54,869 bases of DNA from Desulfurococcales archaeon (lineage in GTDB: Archaea > Thermoproteota > Thermoprotei_A > Sulfolobales > WAQK01): contig JALWQH010000029.1 of assembly GCA_027083135.1 (NCBI GenBank), positions 1 to 54,869 on the forward strand. Direction: 5' to 3'. The notes beneath the pieces are model-generated. The model ran no database searches. It saw only the letters and a program-made list of their open reading frames with translations, and had not been told where the DNA came from. Shown here piece by piece: positions 32,009 through 40,523 of the stretch. The stretch's first letter is position 1, and each line of letters starts with the position of its first letter. A program made the translations under genes and the position numbers.

Positions 32009-33292
32009 ATGCCTGGAGAGAAGTCAGGGAAGCTTTACTCGGAGGCTTTGAAGCTTTTTCCAGGAGGGGTTAACAGCCCGGTAAGGGCGGCTGTGAAGCC
32101 CTACCCCTTCTACGTTGAGAGGGCTGAGGGCCCCTACCTCTACACCGTGGATGGAGAGAGGCTGGTCGACTATGTGCTAGGCTACGGTCCCCTCATACTA
32201 GGCCACAAGCATCCAGCAGTGCTTAGAGCAGTGGAGGAGCAGGTGGAGAAGGGCTGGCTCTACGGCGCCCCCACCGAGGCTGAAGTCGAACTCGCAAAAA
32301 CTATTCTCAGGCACTATCCACCGGCAAGCATGATCAGGCTCGTCAACACTGGCACCGAGGCAACCATGCTTGCAGTCAGGCTGGCTAGAGCATATACTGG
32401 GAGGGAGCTCATAGTGAAGTTCGATGGATGCTATCATGGAGCACACGACTACCTATTAGTAGGGGCAGGCAGCGCTGCATCCCATTACGGCGTACCCTCA
32501 TCCCAGGGGATACCGAGATGCGTGGCTGAGAGAACCCTGGTTGCCAGGTATAATGACCCTGACTCACTGGAGGAGATCATGCGGAGGCATGGAGACAAGG
32601 TTGCAGCAGTCATAGTTGAACCAGTCATGGGTAACTACGGCTTAATCCCGCCGCGCCGCGGCTTCCTCAGAGAGCTGCGCAGAATAGTCGACGAGTACGC
32701 CTCACTACTAATACTAGATGAAGTTATAACAGGGTTCAGGCTCAGGCTTGGAGGAGCGCAGGAATACTATGGTGTTAAAGCCGACCTAACCACTCTTGGA
32801 AAGATTATTGGGGGAGGCTTCCCTATAGGAGCAGTCATAGGGCCTGAGGAAATAATCTCAATGATCACGCCTGGGGGAAAGGTATTCAATGCAGGCACCT
32901 TCAACGCACACCCTGTCACAGTGGCTGCAGGCCTAGCCACCATAAAGGTCCTGGAGGAGGGTGAGGCGTACGCTAAGGCCAGGGATGCTGCCAGGAGGAT
33001 CGCGGAGGCATTGGAGGATCAGGCTTCTAGGAGAGGAGTGAAGCACTGGGTCAACAGGGTTGAAAGCATGCTGCAAATATTCTTCACAGAGGGCCCTGTG
33101 GAGAAGCCTGAGGATGCACGTAGGTCTGATAGGAGGTTATACGAGGCGCTTCACCGAGAGCTGCTTCAGAGAGGAGTGTTCATCCCTCCAAGCCAATACG
33201 AGGTAATATTTACAAGCGCTGTTCATGGAGAAGAGGCCTTAGAGCACACGATCAATGCTGTTGAGGAGGCTTTCAGGCAGATCACTGTGTGA
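32009..33292 (+). CDS. hemL: Glutamate-1-semialdehyde 2,1-aminomutase
   Basis: The 427-residue PLP enzyme isomerises glutamate-1-semialdehyde to 5-aminolevulinate. PGGVNSPVRA marks the N-terminus and VNTGTEATM the cofactor phosphate region. The aspartate is in LLILDEVITGFR, the PLP lysine in TTLGKIIGGGFPIGA, and GTFNAHPVTVAAG follows. Length and order are standard. The gene lies between hemB and hemC with short gaps (15 and 6 bases). Confidence 0.95.
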   Translation: MPGEKSGKLYSEALKLFPGGVNSPVRAAVKPYPFYVERAEGPYLYTVDGERLVDYVLGYGPLILGHKHPAVLRAVEEQVEKGWLYGAPTEAEVELAKTILRHYPPASMIRLVNTGTEATMLAVRLARAYTGRELIVKFDGCYHGAHDYLLVGAGSAASHYGVPSSQGIPRCVAERTLVARYNDPDSLEEIMRRHGDKVAAVIVEPVMGNYGLIPPRRGFLRELRRIVDEYASLLILDEVITGFRLRLGGAQEYYGVKADLTTLGKIIGGGFPIGAVIGPEEIISMITPGGKVFNAGTFNAHPVTVAAGLATIKVLEEGEAYAKARDAARRIAEALEDQASRRGVKHWVNRVESMLQIFFTEGPVEKPEDARRSDRRLYEALHRELLQRGVFIPPSQYEVIFTSAVHGEEALEHTINAVEEAFRQITV

Positions 33293-33298
33293 AGAGCC

Positions 33299-34195
33299 TT
33301 GGAGATCAGGATAGCTGCTAGGGGAAGCAGGCTCAGCCTAATACAGGCCGGAATGCTTGCCGAGCATCTGCTCAGAGTTAATCCCAGGCTAACCGTGATC
33401 TTCAGGAGAGTGGTGACAACTGGTGATAGACATGTGGATAAGCCTATCCACCTCATAGGCTCTAAAGGAGTCTTTGAGAAAGAGGTTAACCTAGCAGTTC
33501 TGAGAGGGGAGGCTGACCTAGCAGTGCACAGCTTGAAGGATGTTCCAAGCAGCGTTAACCCCAGGCTAGTATTAGCAGCTGTTCTACCAAGGGATCCCCC
33601 ATACGACGCCCTGGTATCCAGGAGGAGCGTAGACTCGATAGACGAGCTACCTAGCAGGGCGATTGTAGGGACAAGTAGTGCACGTAGAAGGGCCATGCTC
33701 CTCAACTATCGGAGAGACCTCAGAGTCAAGCCGATCAGGGGGAACGTGGATACTAGGCTTAGAAAGCTGCATAGAGGAGAGTATGATGCATTAATCCTAG
33801 CTGAGGCTGGGCTTAGAAGGCTGGGCGTGACAGGTTATGCTAGGATCCCTCCAAGCATAATTATGCCTGCACCCTGCCAGGGAATAGTAGCAGCGTATGC
33901 TAGGCGTGAGGACAGGGATGCGGTCCGCCTAGCATCCTCAATAAACCACAGGGAAACCATGGTGGAGGCGAGGGCTGAGAGAGCCTTCCTCGCCAGGATT
34001 GGAGGCGGATGCAACGTTCCCGTCGGATGTCTGGCTAAAGTGATCGATGGGAGGCTCGTGTTTTCAGCCTCCCTGCTGGACACTGATGGTAGGAGGAGGT
34101 TTGATGTGAGATTAGAGGGGAGCCCATCCAGCCCGGAGAGCCTCGGTGTAAGAGCCGCGGAGATCTTGAGGGAGAAGAGCCGTGTGCAGGGGTAA
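33299..34195 (+). CDS. hemC: Hydroxymethylbilane synthase (porphobilinogen deaminase)
   Basis: The 298-residue enzyme links four porphobilinogens into hydroxymethylbilane. RIAARGSRLSLIQA opens the protein. GSKGVFEKEV and AVHSLKDVP carry substrate-contact residues, with the catalytic Asp position in DYD-like GEYDALILAEAGL. The dipyrromethane cofactor cysteine is in GGGCNVPVG near residue 240. It starts at TTG 33299, 6 bases after hemL, and its last 14 bases overlap the SUMT start. Confidence 0.94.
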   Translation: MEIRIAARGSRLSLIQAGMLAEHLLRVNPRLTVIFRRVVTTGDRHVDKPIHLIGSKGVFEKEVNLAVLRGEADLAVHSLKDVPSSVNPRLVLAAVLPRDPPYDALVSRRSVDSIDELPSRAIVGTSSARRRAMLLNYRRDLRVKPIRGNVDTRLRKLHRGEYDALILAEAGLRRLGVTGYARIPPSIIMPAPCQGIVAAYARREDRDAVRLASSINHRETMVEARAERAFLARIGGGCNVPVGCLAKVIDGRLVFSASLLDTDGRRRFDVRLEGSPSSPESLGVRAAEILREKSRVQG

Positions 34196-34919
34196 AGTAT
34201 ACTTGGTGGGGGCTGGGCCAGGAGATCCAGACCTCATAACGGTGAAGGGTCTCAGAGCACTTAGAGAGGCAGATGTAGTGGTCTATGATAGGCTAGCGCC
34301 CAGCGAGCTGCTCGCCGAGGCTAGGCATGCCTCCAAACTAATATACGCTGGCAAGAAGCCTGGAATGCATGCTATGAGCCAGGAGGAAATAAACAGGCTT
34401 CTAGTAGAGGAGGCCTGCAGGGGCAACATAGTTGTTAGGCTGAAGGGAGGAGACCCCTACCTCTATGGGAGAGGAGAGGAGGAGTGCATATATCTGGCTG
34501 AAAGAGGAGTTAACTGCACGGTTATTCCAGGAGTCCCCAGCGCCACAGCTGTCCCCGCATACGCGGGGATTCCTATAACCACTAGGCTGATGGCCTCAAC
34601 CCTAGGCATAGCTCCAGGCATGAGGGCTCCGGGCAAGGAGAAAATAGATTATGGGAGGCTGGCTGAAGCCGTAGATACTCTTGTAATCCTTATGGGTGTA
34701 TCCAGGGCTCCCCAGATACTTGGAGAGATCGCTGAGGCTAGGGGCTGGGGGGAAGAGGCAGCAGTCATAATGAATGGGACAACCCCCAGGCAGAGGGTCT
34801 ACAGGGGGACACTACTCCAGCTTGTAGAGAAGGCTGAGAGAGGCTTGCTCAAGCCTCCGGCAGTCATAGTTGTAGGAAAAGTCGTTAGGCTGAGGGATAA
34901 GCTTTGGAAGCTGAGCTGA
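34182..34919 (+). CDS. cobA: Uroporphyrinogen-III C-methyltransferase (SUMT)
   Basis: The 245-residue SAM-dependent enzyme methylates uroporphyrinogen III twice to precorrin-2, the branch toward siroheme and cobalamin. Motifs are VGAGPGDPDLITVKG (residues 8-22), VVRLKGGDPYLYGRGEEE and PGVPSATAVPAYAGIPITTR, with VILMGVSRAPQI later. It starts at GTG 34182 inside the hemC end. Its own end overlaps hemD by 16 bases. Together with the dehydrogenase at 28.4 kb and the candidate chelatase it would make siroheme. Confidence 0.93.
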   Translation: MCRGKVYLVGAGPGDPDLITVKGLRALREADVVVYDRLAPSELLAEARHASKLIYAGKKPGMHAMSQEEINRLLVEEACRGNIVVRLKGGDPYLYGRGEEECIYLAERGVNCTVIPGVPSATAVPAYAGIPITTRLMASTLGIAPGMRAPGKEKIDYGRLAEAVDTLVILMGVSRAPQILGEIAEARGWGEEAAVIMNGTTPRQRVYRGTLLQLVEKAERGLLKPPAVIVVGKVVRLRDKLWKLS

Positions 34920-35668
34920 GAGTGCTTCTACTAGGCCCCAGGGAGAAGAAGGGAGGCCTGAGGCTCCTCGAGAAGGGTTTCCATGCAACCCACATTCCAG
35001 TAGTAGTTGTGGAGAAGAGGAGAGAGGGTGTATGGGAGACACGTAGAATGCTGGAGTCATGGAATACAGGTGTGGTTCACCTAGCCTTCACAAGCTCCAT
35101 AGGTGCAGGCATCATAGCGGAGAGGCTTGGATCACTTGTCAAGAAGATGCTGAGAGGAGGAAGACTTGTCACAGCATGCATAGGGCCATCCACTGCCAGA
35201 GAACTGGAGGAGAAGGGCATACCATGCATGCTTATCCCCGAAACATATACTGGCGTAGGGCTGGGCGAAACACTTTGCAGGAGACGTGCTGAGAGGATTG
35301 TCATGCCGCGCTCCGATAAGGGGTTGCAGGGAATAATACGTGTGCTGGAGGATTGTGGAGCCAGGGTAGCTGACATACCAGTATATAGTATTAGGCCTGA
35401 CTGGAACGAGGCTGCAAGGGCTGCATCGCTGATCAAGGAGAGGAGAGTCGACAGGATCATTGTCTCCAGCCCCCTCGTAGCCGAGATCCTTGTAGAGGCT
35501 ATGAGAAGGAGAGGCTTGGAGCCTAGCATGATATGCGGCATAACTGTGGCTATAGGTCCGACCACCGCTAGCAGGCTGGCCGAGCTGCTGGGATGCAGGG
35601 TACCATACCCCCCCAAATACACGCTGAATGATGCTGCAGAAATATTGCTGGGAGGCTGCGGGCAATGA
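34904..35668 (+). CDS. hemD: Uroporphyrinogen-III synthase
   Basis: The 254-residue product closes hydroxymethylbilane with inversion of ring D. Sequence conservation in this family is weak, and the call uses the two-lobe alpha/beta pattern plus position. VHLAFTSSIGAGIIAERLG, VTACIGPSTARELEEKGI and IVSSPLVAEILVEAM are typical, as is the C-terminal CGITVAIGPTTASRL. TTG 34904, preceded by GAGGGAT, overlaps the end of the methyltransferase. GTG 34922 is an alternative. Its TGA overlaps the ATG of ahbAB (ATGA). Confidence 0.88.
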   Translation: MEAELRVLLLGPREKKGGLRLLEKGFHATHIPVVVVEKRREGVWETRRMLESWNTGVVHLAFTSSIGAGIIAERLGSLVKKMLRGGRLVTACIGPSTARELEEKGIPCMLIPETYTGVGLGETLCRRRAERIVMPRSDKGLQGIIRVLEDCGARVADIPVYSIRPDWNEAARAASLIKERRVDRIIVSSPLVAEILVEAMRRRGLEPSMICGITVAIGPTTASRLAELLGCRVPYPPKYTLNDAAEILLGGCGQ

Positions 35669-36648
35669 GCACCTCCGCTCCCAATACTTCACTCCCGCCT
35701 CTAAGCAGAATGGATGTAATGCTGCTAATGGAGGTTCAGTATAGGTTTCCAGTAAGCAGGGAGCCGTTCAGGGAGATCGCTGGGAGGCTGGGTCTAAGCG
35801 TAGGGGAGGTATTAGCCAGGCTGAGACAATACAAGGGGGCAGGGCTGCTTAAGAGGATAGGATTCTACGTGAATTACCGTTCGCAGGGAATGGTTGCAGC
35901 CCTCGTCGGGTACAGGGTGCCTGAGGAAAGCATAGGGATGCTTAGAGGGCTAGTCGAAGAGGATCCAGGGGTCTCACACGCCTATCTGAGGACTCATCCA
36001 CGCTACAATGCATGGATAGTGGCTAAGAAGCCGAGCATGAGGGAGCTAGCAGACTATGCCTCCAAGCTTGCGGGGAAAATCGGCGCTGAGGACTACGTGG
36101 TTCTTCCAAGCGTTAGAACTTACAAGCTCTCAGTAAAATATGATCTTCTGAGAGGGGTCTCATGGAGCATGCCGCAAACCCCTATCCCTAGTACTCCTAG
36201 TATAGGGAGCCTCGAGGTCGATCCAGGAGTGATCAGAATGCTTGGCAGCCTGCCCCTAGCTGAGAGGCCTTTCCGCATCCTAGCTTCGAAGACAGAGATG
36301 GGGGAGGATGAGCTGGTTAGGCTGGCTGAGGAGCTGCTGGCTAGGGGGATCCTAGGCGATCCTGGAGCATCGCTTAACGGCGAGAAGCTTGGATTCAGGT
36401 ATAATGCAATGGTAGCTGCGGCATGCATTGATTGCTGCAGGCTTGCAGCAGGGATTCCCGAGACAACCCACGTTGTGCTTAGAAGAGCTGTCAAGGGGGC
36501 GTGGATGAATCCATGCTTCATGGTGATCCATGCTAGGAGCAGGGGGATCTCGGAGGAAACCATATCAAGGATCAGGAACGCATTGGGGAATCCTCCAGTA
36601 GAGGTGCTATACAGTGTTGAGAACCTTAAGCCGGGTGCTGTGAGATGA
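35665..36648 (+). CDS. ahbAB: Siroheme decarboxylase, fused AhbA-AhbB
   Basis: The protein decarboxylates siroheme to 12,18-didecarboxysiroheme, the first step of the alternative heme pathway. Most organisms make two Lrp/AsnC-like subunits, AhbA and AhbB. Here a single 327-residue chain holds both. The N-terminal unit (about 15-165) has a winged-helix start (EIAGRLGLSVGEVLARL) and the ligand part VSHAYLRTHPRYNAWIV. The second unit (about 185-327) repeats the layout, with RPFRILASKTEMGEDELVRLA and TTHVVLRRAVKGAWMNPCFMVIHAR. A Pro/Ser/Thr-rich linker (about 172-182) joins them. The start overlaps the hemD stop, and the stop overlaps the ahbC start. Confidence 0.88.
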   Translation: MSTSAPNTSLPPLSRMDVMLLMEVQYRFPVSREPFREIAGRLGLSVGEVLARLRQYKGAGLLKRIGFYVNYRSQGMVAALVGYRVPEESIGMLRGLVEEDPGVSHAYLRTHPRYNAWIVAKKPSMRELADYASKLAGKIGAEDYVVLPSVRTYKLSVKYDLLRGVSWSMPQTPIPSTPSIGSLEVDPGVIRMLGSLPLAERPFRILASKTEMGEDELVRLAEELLARGILGDPGASLNGEKLGFRYNAMVAAACIDCCRLAAGIPETTHVVLRRAVKGAWMNPCFMVIHARSRGISEETISRIRNALGNPPVEVLYSVENLKPGAVR

Positions 36649-37817
36649 TACCGGTATCAGTCATGGTTGCAGGGGAGGGCACAGTATCCTTCAGGATCAA
36701 GGGGAGATTCGGGAAGCATAAGCCGAGCAGCTTTGCAGGCCCCCTGCACCCAATAGTCGTGTGGAACATTACATGGAAATGCAATTTGAGATGTAAGCAC
36801 TGCTACATAAACGCTATGCCTGAATCCAGGCTCAGGGAGCTGGGCACAGAGCAGGCCTTGAAGACCGTGGAGCAGATAGCTGAGATCAAGAGCCCCCTCC
36901 TAATAATAAGCGGCGGCGAACCCCTGATGAGGGGAGACCTCTTCGAAATAGCCTCCCATGCCGTTAGGAGAGGGATCAGAGTAGCGTTGAGCAGTAATGG
37001 AACCCTGATAACAGAGAGCATGGCTGAGAAGCTGAGGAGAACAGGCTTCACCTATGTTGGCGTCAGCATAGACAGCCACCTGGCTGAATGGCATGACATG
37101 TTCAGAGGTGTTAAGGGGGTTTTTCAAGCAGCATTGGAGGGCCTTAAAAACGCCATGAACGCGGGGATCCCTGTAGGTATAAGAACAGTTATAACAAGGT
37201 ATAATGTGGAGCATGCGTCCAGGATAGTGGAGCTGGCTGTCAGCCTAGGTGTCCCCAGGATAGCCTTCTATCACTTGGAGCCCATAGGGCGGGGGACAAT
37301 GCTCTCAGACTGGCTGCCGACTCCAAGCCAGTATAGGTTATTCCTAGACACACTGATAGGTCTCGCAAGAAAGTATGCAGGGATGCTTGAAATAGAGACT
37401 GTGACGGCCCCCTTCGACGGCATATATATAGCTGACCGCATAGCTGAGAGCAGGGAGGATTTCCTAAGGCTCCTAGAGGTTGTGAAGGCTCAGGGAGGAT
37501 GTGGGAGGAAAATAGTGTCAATATATCCTGACGGCGAGATACATCCATGTCAGTTCACGCCCACTGTGAGCCTGGGAAATGTCTCTGAGAACAGGCTTTC
37601 AGAGATTTTAAGGGAGGATAATCCTAGGCTCAGGCCCTTCATCCATCCATACGAGTATCTCCGGGGGCCGAGGTGCTCGGCCTGCCCCTTCAAGAAGTAT
37701 TGTGGAGGAGGCTCAAGGATGAGGGCGCTGAGCCTTACAGGCGACTTCTATGGGGATGATCCGTACTGCAGCCTCCCTGTCCGCAGGATAGCTGAGAAGT
37801 GGGGCTTCAAGGGGTGA
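36645..37817 (+). CDS. ahbC: Radical SAM didecarboxysiroheme deacetylase
   Basis: The 390-residue radical SAM enzyme removes the acetate groups of didecarboxysiroheme to give iron-coproporphyrin III. The SAM cluster motif is CNLRCKHCY near residue 46 and GGEPL follows. The C-terminal SPASM-like region has GCGRKIVSIYPDGEIHPC and then CSACPFKKYCGGGSRMRA for auxiliary clusters. The opening HPIVVWNITWKCNLRCKHCY is typical of AhbC and distinguishes it from the next gene. Start and stop overlap or abut its neighbours (ATGA with ahbAB, 6 bases to ahbD). Confidence 0.9.
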   Translation: MIPVSVMVAGEGTVSFRIKGRFGKHKPSSFAGPLHPIVVWNITWKCNLRCKHCYINAMPESRLRELGTEQALKTVEQIAEIKSPLLIISGGEPLMRGDLFEIASHAVRRGIRVALSSNGTLITESMAEKLRRTGFTYVGVSIDSHLAEWHDMFRGVKGVFQAALEGLKNAMNAGIPVGIRTVITRYNVEHASRIVELAVSLGVPRIAFYHLEPIGRGTMLSDWLPTPSQYRLFLDTLIGLARKYAGMLEIETVTAPFDGIYIADRIAESREDFLRLLEVVKAQGGCGRKIVSIYPDGEIHPCQFTPTVSLGNVSENRLSEILREDNPRLRPFIHPYEYLRGPRCSACPFKKYCGGGSRMRALSLTGDFYGDDPYCSLPVRRIAEKWGFKG

Positions 37818-37823
37818 CTAGGG

Positions 37824-38966
37824 ATGCATGGTTCATGGAACTATGATGAGAAGCCTCTCCTAGTGTTCTGGGAGACTACGAAGGCATGCCTCCTGGCATG
37901 CAAGCATTGCAGAGCTGAGGCTGTGACGAAGCCTCTGCCCGGAGAACTATCCTTAGAGGAGGGTGAGATGCTCATAGACCAGGTGGCAGGCTTCGGCAAA
38001 CCCTCCCCGATCCTGGTCTTCACAGGCGGCGACCCGTTGATGAAGAGGGATATATGGCGGCTCCTAGAATACTCTGTGGGGAGGGGTGTGAGGACAGCTA
38101 TAGCTCCAAGCGTCACGTCCCTCCTAACTCCAAGCACTCTGGACAGGCTGCTGAGCATAGGTGTTAGATCAGTATCCCTAAGCCTAGACTCAGGGGTAGA
38201 AGAAGTGCATGATTCGATCAGGGGGGTTAGAGGGACGTGGAGGAGAACCGTGGAGATGATAGGCGAGGCTGCCAGGCGTGGCATGATGATCCAGGTGAAC
38301 ACCGTTGTAATGAGGAATACTGTTGAAACACTCCCTGAAACGCTGAGCCTCATAGTGAGGCTGGGAGCTAAGGCCTGGGAAGTCTTCTACTACGTGCCTA
38401 CAGGGAGGGGTGGGGAGGCAATGGATCTCACACCACGGGAATACGAGGATGTATCCCACTACCTCTACGATGCCTCGAAATACGGGATCCCTGTGAGAAC
38501 CACTGAGGGACCAATGTTCAGGAGAGTAGTAGCAGAGAGGAAAAAGCTGGAGGAGAGTGGAGGAGACCCAGCCGAGGCTTTCAGGCTAGGCCCCCTGTAT
38601 AAGAGGCTTATGGAGAAGACACGTAGGCTTCTAGGAGAACCTAGGACCCCTCCCCTAGCCCACACCACTGGGACGCGGGATGGAAGGGGAATAATATTCG
38701 TCTCATATAATGGAACAATATATCCCAGCGGCTTCCTACCCCTCCCCCTAGGCAACATCAGGACAAGTGATCTGAGAGACGTCTACAGGCATCACCCCGT
38801 GCTCAGAGGCCTCAGGACAGGCGAGCTGCTTAAGGGGAGATGCAGGATATGCCCCTACAGGAACATATGCGGTGGAAGCAGGGCGAGGGCATATGCTTAT
38901 ACTGGAGACCCCTACGCAGAGGATCCAGCATGCCCATATAATCCAGCTAAGAATAACCTGAGATGA
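37824..38966 (+). CDS. ahbD: Radical SAM heme synthase
   Basis: The 380-residue radical SAM enzyme decarboxylates two propionates of iron-coproporphyrin III to the vinyl groups of heme b. LVFWETTKACLLACKHCRAEA carries the SAM cluster (C-x3-C-x2-C), VFTGGDPLMKRDIW the SAM-binding segment, and SVSLSLDSG the next conserved strand. The C-terminal auxiliary region includes YPSGFLPLPLGNIR and CRICPYRNICGGSRARAYAYTGDPY. It is the last gene of the hemA-ahbD run, and a gamma-glutamyltransferase gene ends 32 bases later on the other strand. Confidence 0.9.
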   Translation: MHGSWNYDEKPLLVFWETTKACLLACKHCRAEAVTKPLPGELSLEEGEMLIDQVAGFGKPSPILVFTGGDPLMKRDIWRLLEYSVGRGVRTAIAPSVTSLLTPSTLDRLLSIGVRSVSLSLDSGVEEVHDSIRGVRGTWRRTVEMIGEAARRGMMIQVNTVVMRNTVETLPETLSLIVRLGAKAWEVFYYVPTGRGGEAMDLTPREYEDVSHYLYDASKYGIPVRTTEGPMFRRVVAERKKLEESGGDPAEAFRLGPLYKRLMEKTRRLLGEPRTPPLAHTTGTRDGRGIIFVSYNGTIYPSGFLPLPLGNIRTSDLRDVYRHHPVLRGLRTGELLKGRCRICPYRNICGGSRARAYAYTGDPYAEDPACPYNPAKNNLR

Positions 38967-38998
38967 AGGAGCACTCCATCCTAAGATTGCTGGGAAGC

Positions 38999-40513
38999 CT
39001 ATATTCTTATAGCTGGGCTTGGTATCCCTGCTCCCCGCGGATCAGTGGCTCCTACAGCTACCCCGCTTCTCCAGGAGGATGCACTGGCCACTCCTATAGT
39101 ATCCCTCAGCCTAACCACAGTGTTGCTCGGCACCACGACACTTCTCTCAGCCAGCAGTATACATGTCTCAGGATCCCATGCTGCTCTAGGATGGCTTATT
39201 GCTTCCAGCAGGCTCATCCCGTAATCCATGATGTTGGACGCCATCCAGGCATAGAGCTGCGGCCTCAGATGCCCTGCAGAGGCTCCAAGGGCGAATACCT
39301 CTCCTCCAGGATGCTCCATTATCAGGGCTGACAATGTGTGCAGAGGCCTTCTCCCAGGCTTAAGCGTGCTCGGCCTCCCAGGCTTCAACGTGAATCCCAG
39401 GGCCCTGTCATTCAGCGTCACCTGGAATACAGGCTCTGTGACCAGTGAGCCGAAGTGGTGGAAGAGGCTCTGTATACCTGCAACGATCCTCCCCTCACCA
39501 TCAACTACAGTGAAAAACGTCGTATCGCCCTCTCCACCTACTCTCCTGCATCCAGTGTACCTCAGCTCCCTGATCTCGCTTATAGTTCTGGGGCTAACCA
39601 GCTCTTCACGGCTTATCCTCATGGCTTCAGGATCCCCGATATTCCTATCCCTCCACTCGTAGAGAGGTGGAGCCAGCCTAAGCAACTGCTCTACGCGGCT
39701 GGGTGACTCCGGACCCGGGAGGGGCTCCCCCTCCATTAGGAGAAGTAGCTGCAGCGTTGAGGCTCCCTGAGTGTTAGGCGGGGTCTCCCATAGTTTCCAG
39801 CCCTTATACTCTGTCGACAGGGGTTTATCCTCGAAGCCCTTATAGCCTGCTAGATCATCCTCTGAGAGTACTCCTCCCACCCTTGACACGTAGTCTGCCA
39901 TGAGTTCTGCAGGCTTGTCCTCGTAGAATGATCTTGGATCCTCAGCTATCATTCCCAGCAGTTCTCCCAGGCCTGGAAGCCTGAAAACCCCGCCCTCCCT
40001 GGGCGGTGCTTCAAGGTATGTTTTCCTTGAACCCTCATCTCTCTCCAGCAGGCTTCTATTCTTCTCAACAGCTCTGGCCAGGGTTTTAGAGGCTGGGAAC
40101 CCGTTCGAAGCAAGCTTCGCGGCAGGCATTATCAGCCTCCTCCACTCAGCCGAGCCTTGCTTCCGCCACATCAAGTATAGGCTGTCCACGAGTCCAGGCA
40201 CTGTGGGTGATAGTGGGCCCCGCGGCATGTATTCGTAGCCCCTTGACTCAACGAGTTCTCTTGTCAGAAGCCTTGGAGCCACTCCGCTGCCATTGATAAA
40301 CCATACTTTTCCTTCAGGTTCTCTTATAAGGGCGAAGAAGTCTCCTCCAAGGCCTCCTAGGTGAGGCACGGTGACTGCTAGCGTCATGCTTGTAGCTACT
40401 GCAGCATCGATTGCGTTGCCCCCTGCCTCCAGCACCGAGGCCCCTATTCTCGAGGCGTGAGGTTCCTCCGATGCCACTACGCCGTGCTTAGAGTATACGA
40501 GTGCTGCGCCCAT
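38999..40513 (-). CDS. ggt: Gamma-glutamyltransferase family protein
   Basis: The 504-residue member of the Ntn-hydrolase gamma-glutamyltranspeptidase family opens with VVASEEPHASRIGASVLEAGGNAIDAA and VPHLGGLGGDFFALI. The autoprocessing/nucleophile Thr is in GDTTFFTVVDGEG (about residue 337), which would start the small subunit. GASAGHLRPQ forms the oxyanion-hole region, where classical enzymes have GGSGG. No signal peptide is seen, so it is likely intracellular and may act as a gamma-glutamyl hydrolase or acylase. It follows an LD-carboxypeptidase-family gene by 10 bases on the same strand; both suggest peptide turnover. Confidence 0.88.
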   Translation of the reverse strand: MGAALVYSKHGVVASEEPHASRIGASVLEAGGNAIDAAVATSMTLAVTVPHLGGLGGDFFALIREPEGKVWFINGSGVAPRLLTRELVESRGYEYMPRGPLSPTVPGLVDSLYLMWRKQGSAEWRRLIMPAAKLASNGFPASKTLARAVEKNRSLLERDEGSRKTYLEAPPREGGVFRLPGLGELLGMIAEDPRSFYEDKPAELMADYVSRVGGVLSEDDLAGYKGFEDKPLSTEYKGWKLWETPPNTQGASTLQLLLLMEGEPLPGPESPSRVEQLLRLAPPLYEWRDRNIGDPEAMRISREELVSPRTISEIRELRYTGCRRVGGEGDTTFFTVVDGEGRIVAGIQSLFHHFGSLVTEPVFQVTLNDRALGFTLKPGRPSTLKPGRRPLHTLSALIMEHPGGEVFALGASAGHLRPQLYAWMASNIMDYGMSLLEAISHPRAAWDPETCILLAERSVVVPSNTVVRLRDTIGVASASSWRSGVAVGATDPRGAGIPSPAIRI

Positions 40514-40523
40514 ATGTATGCAC

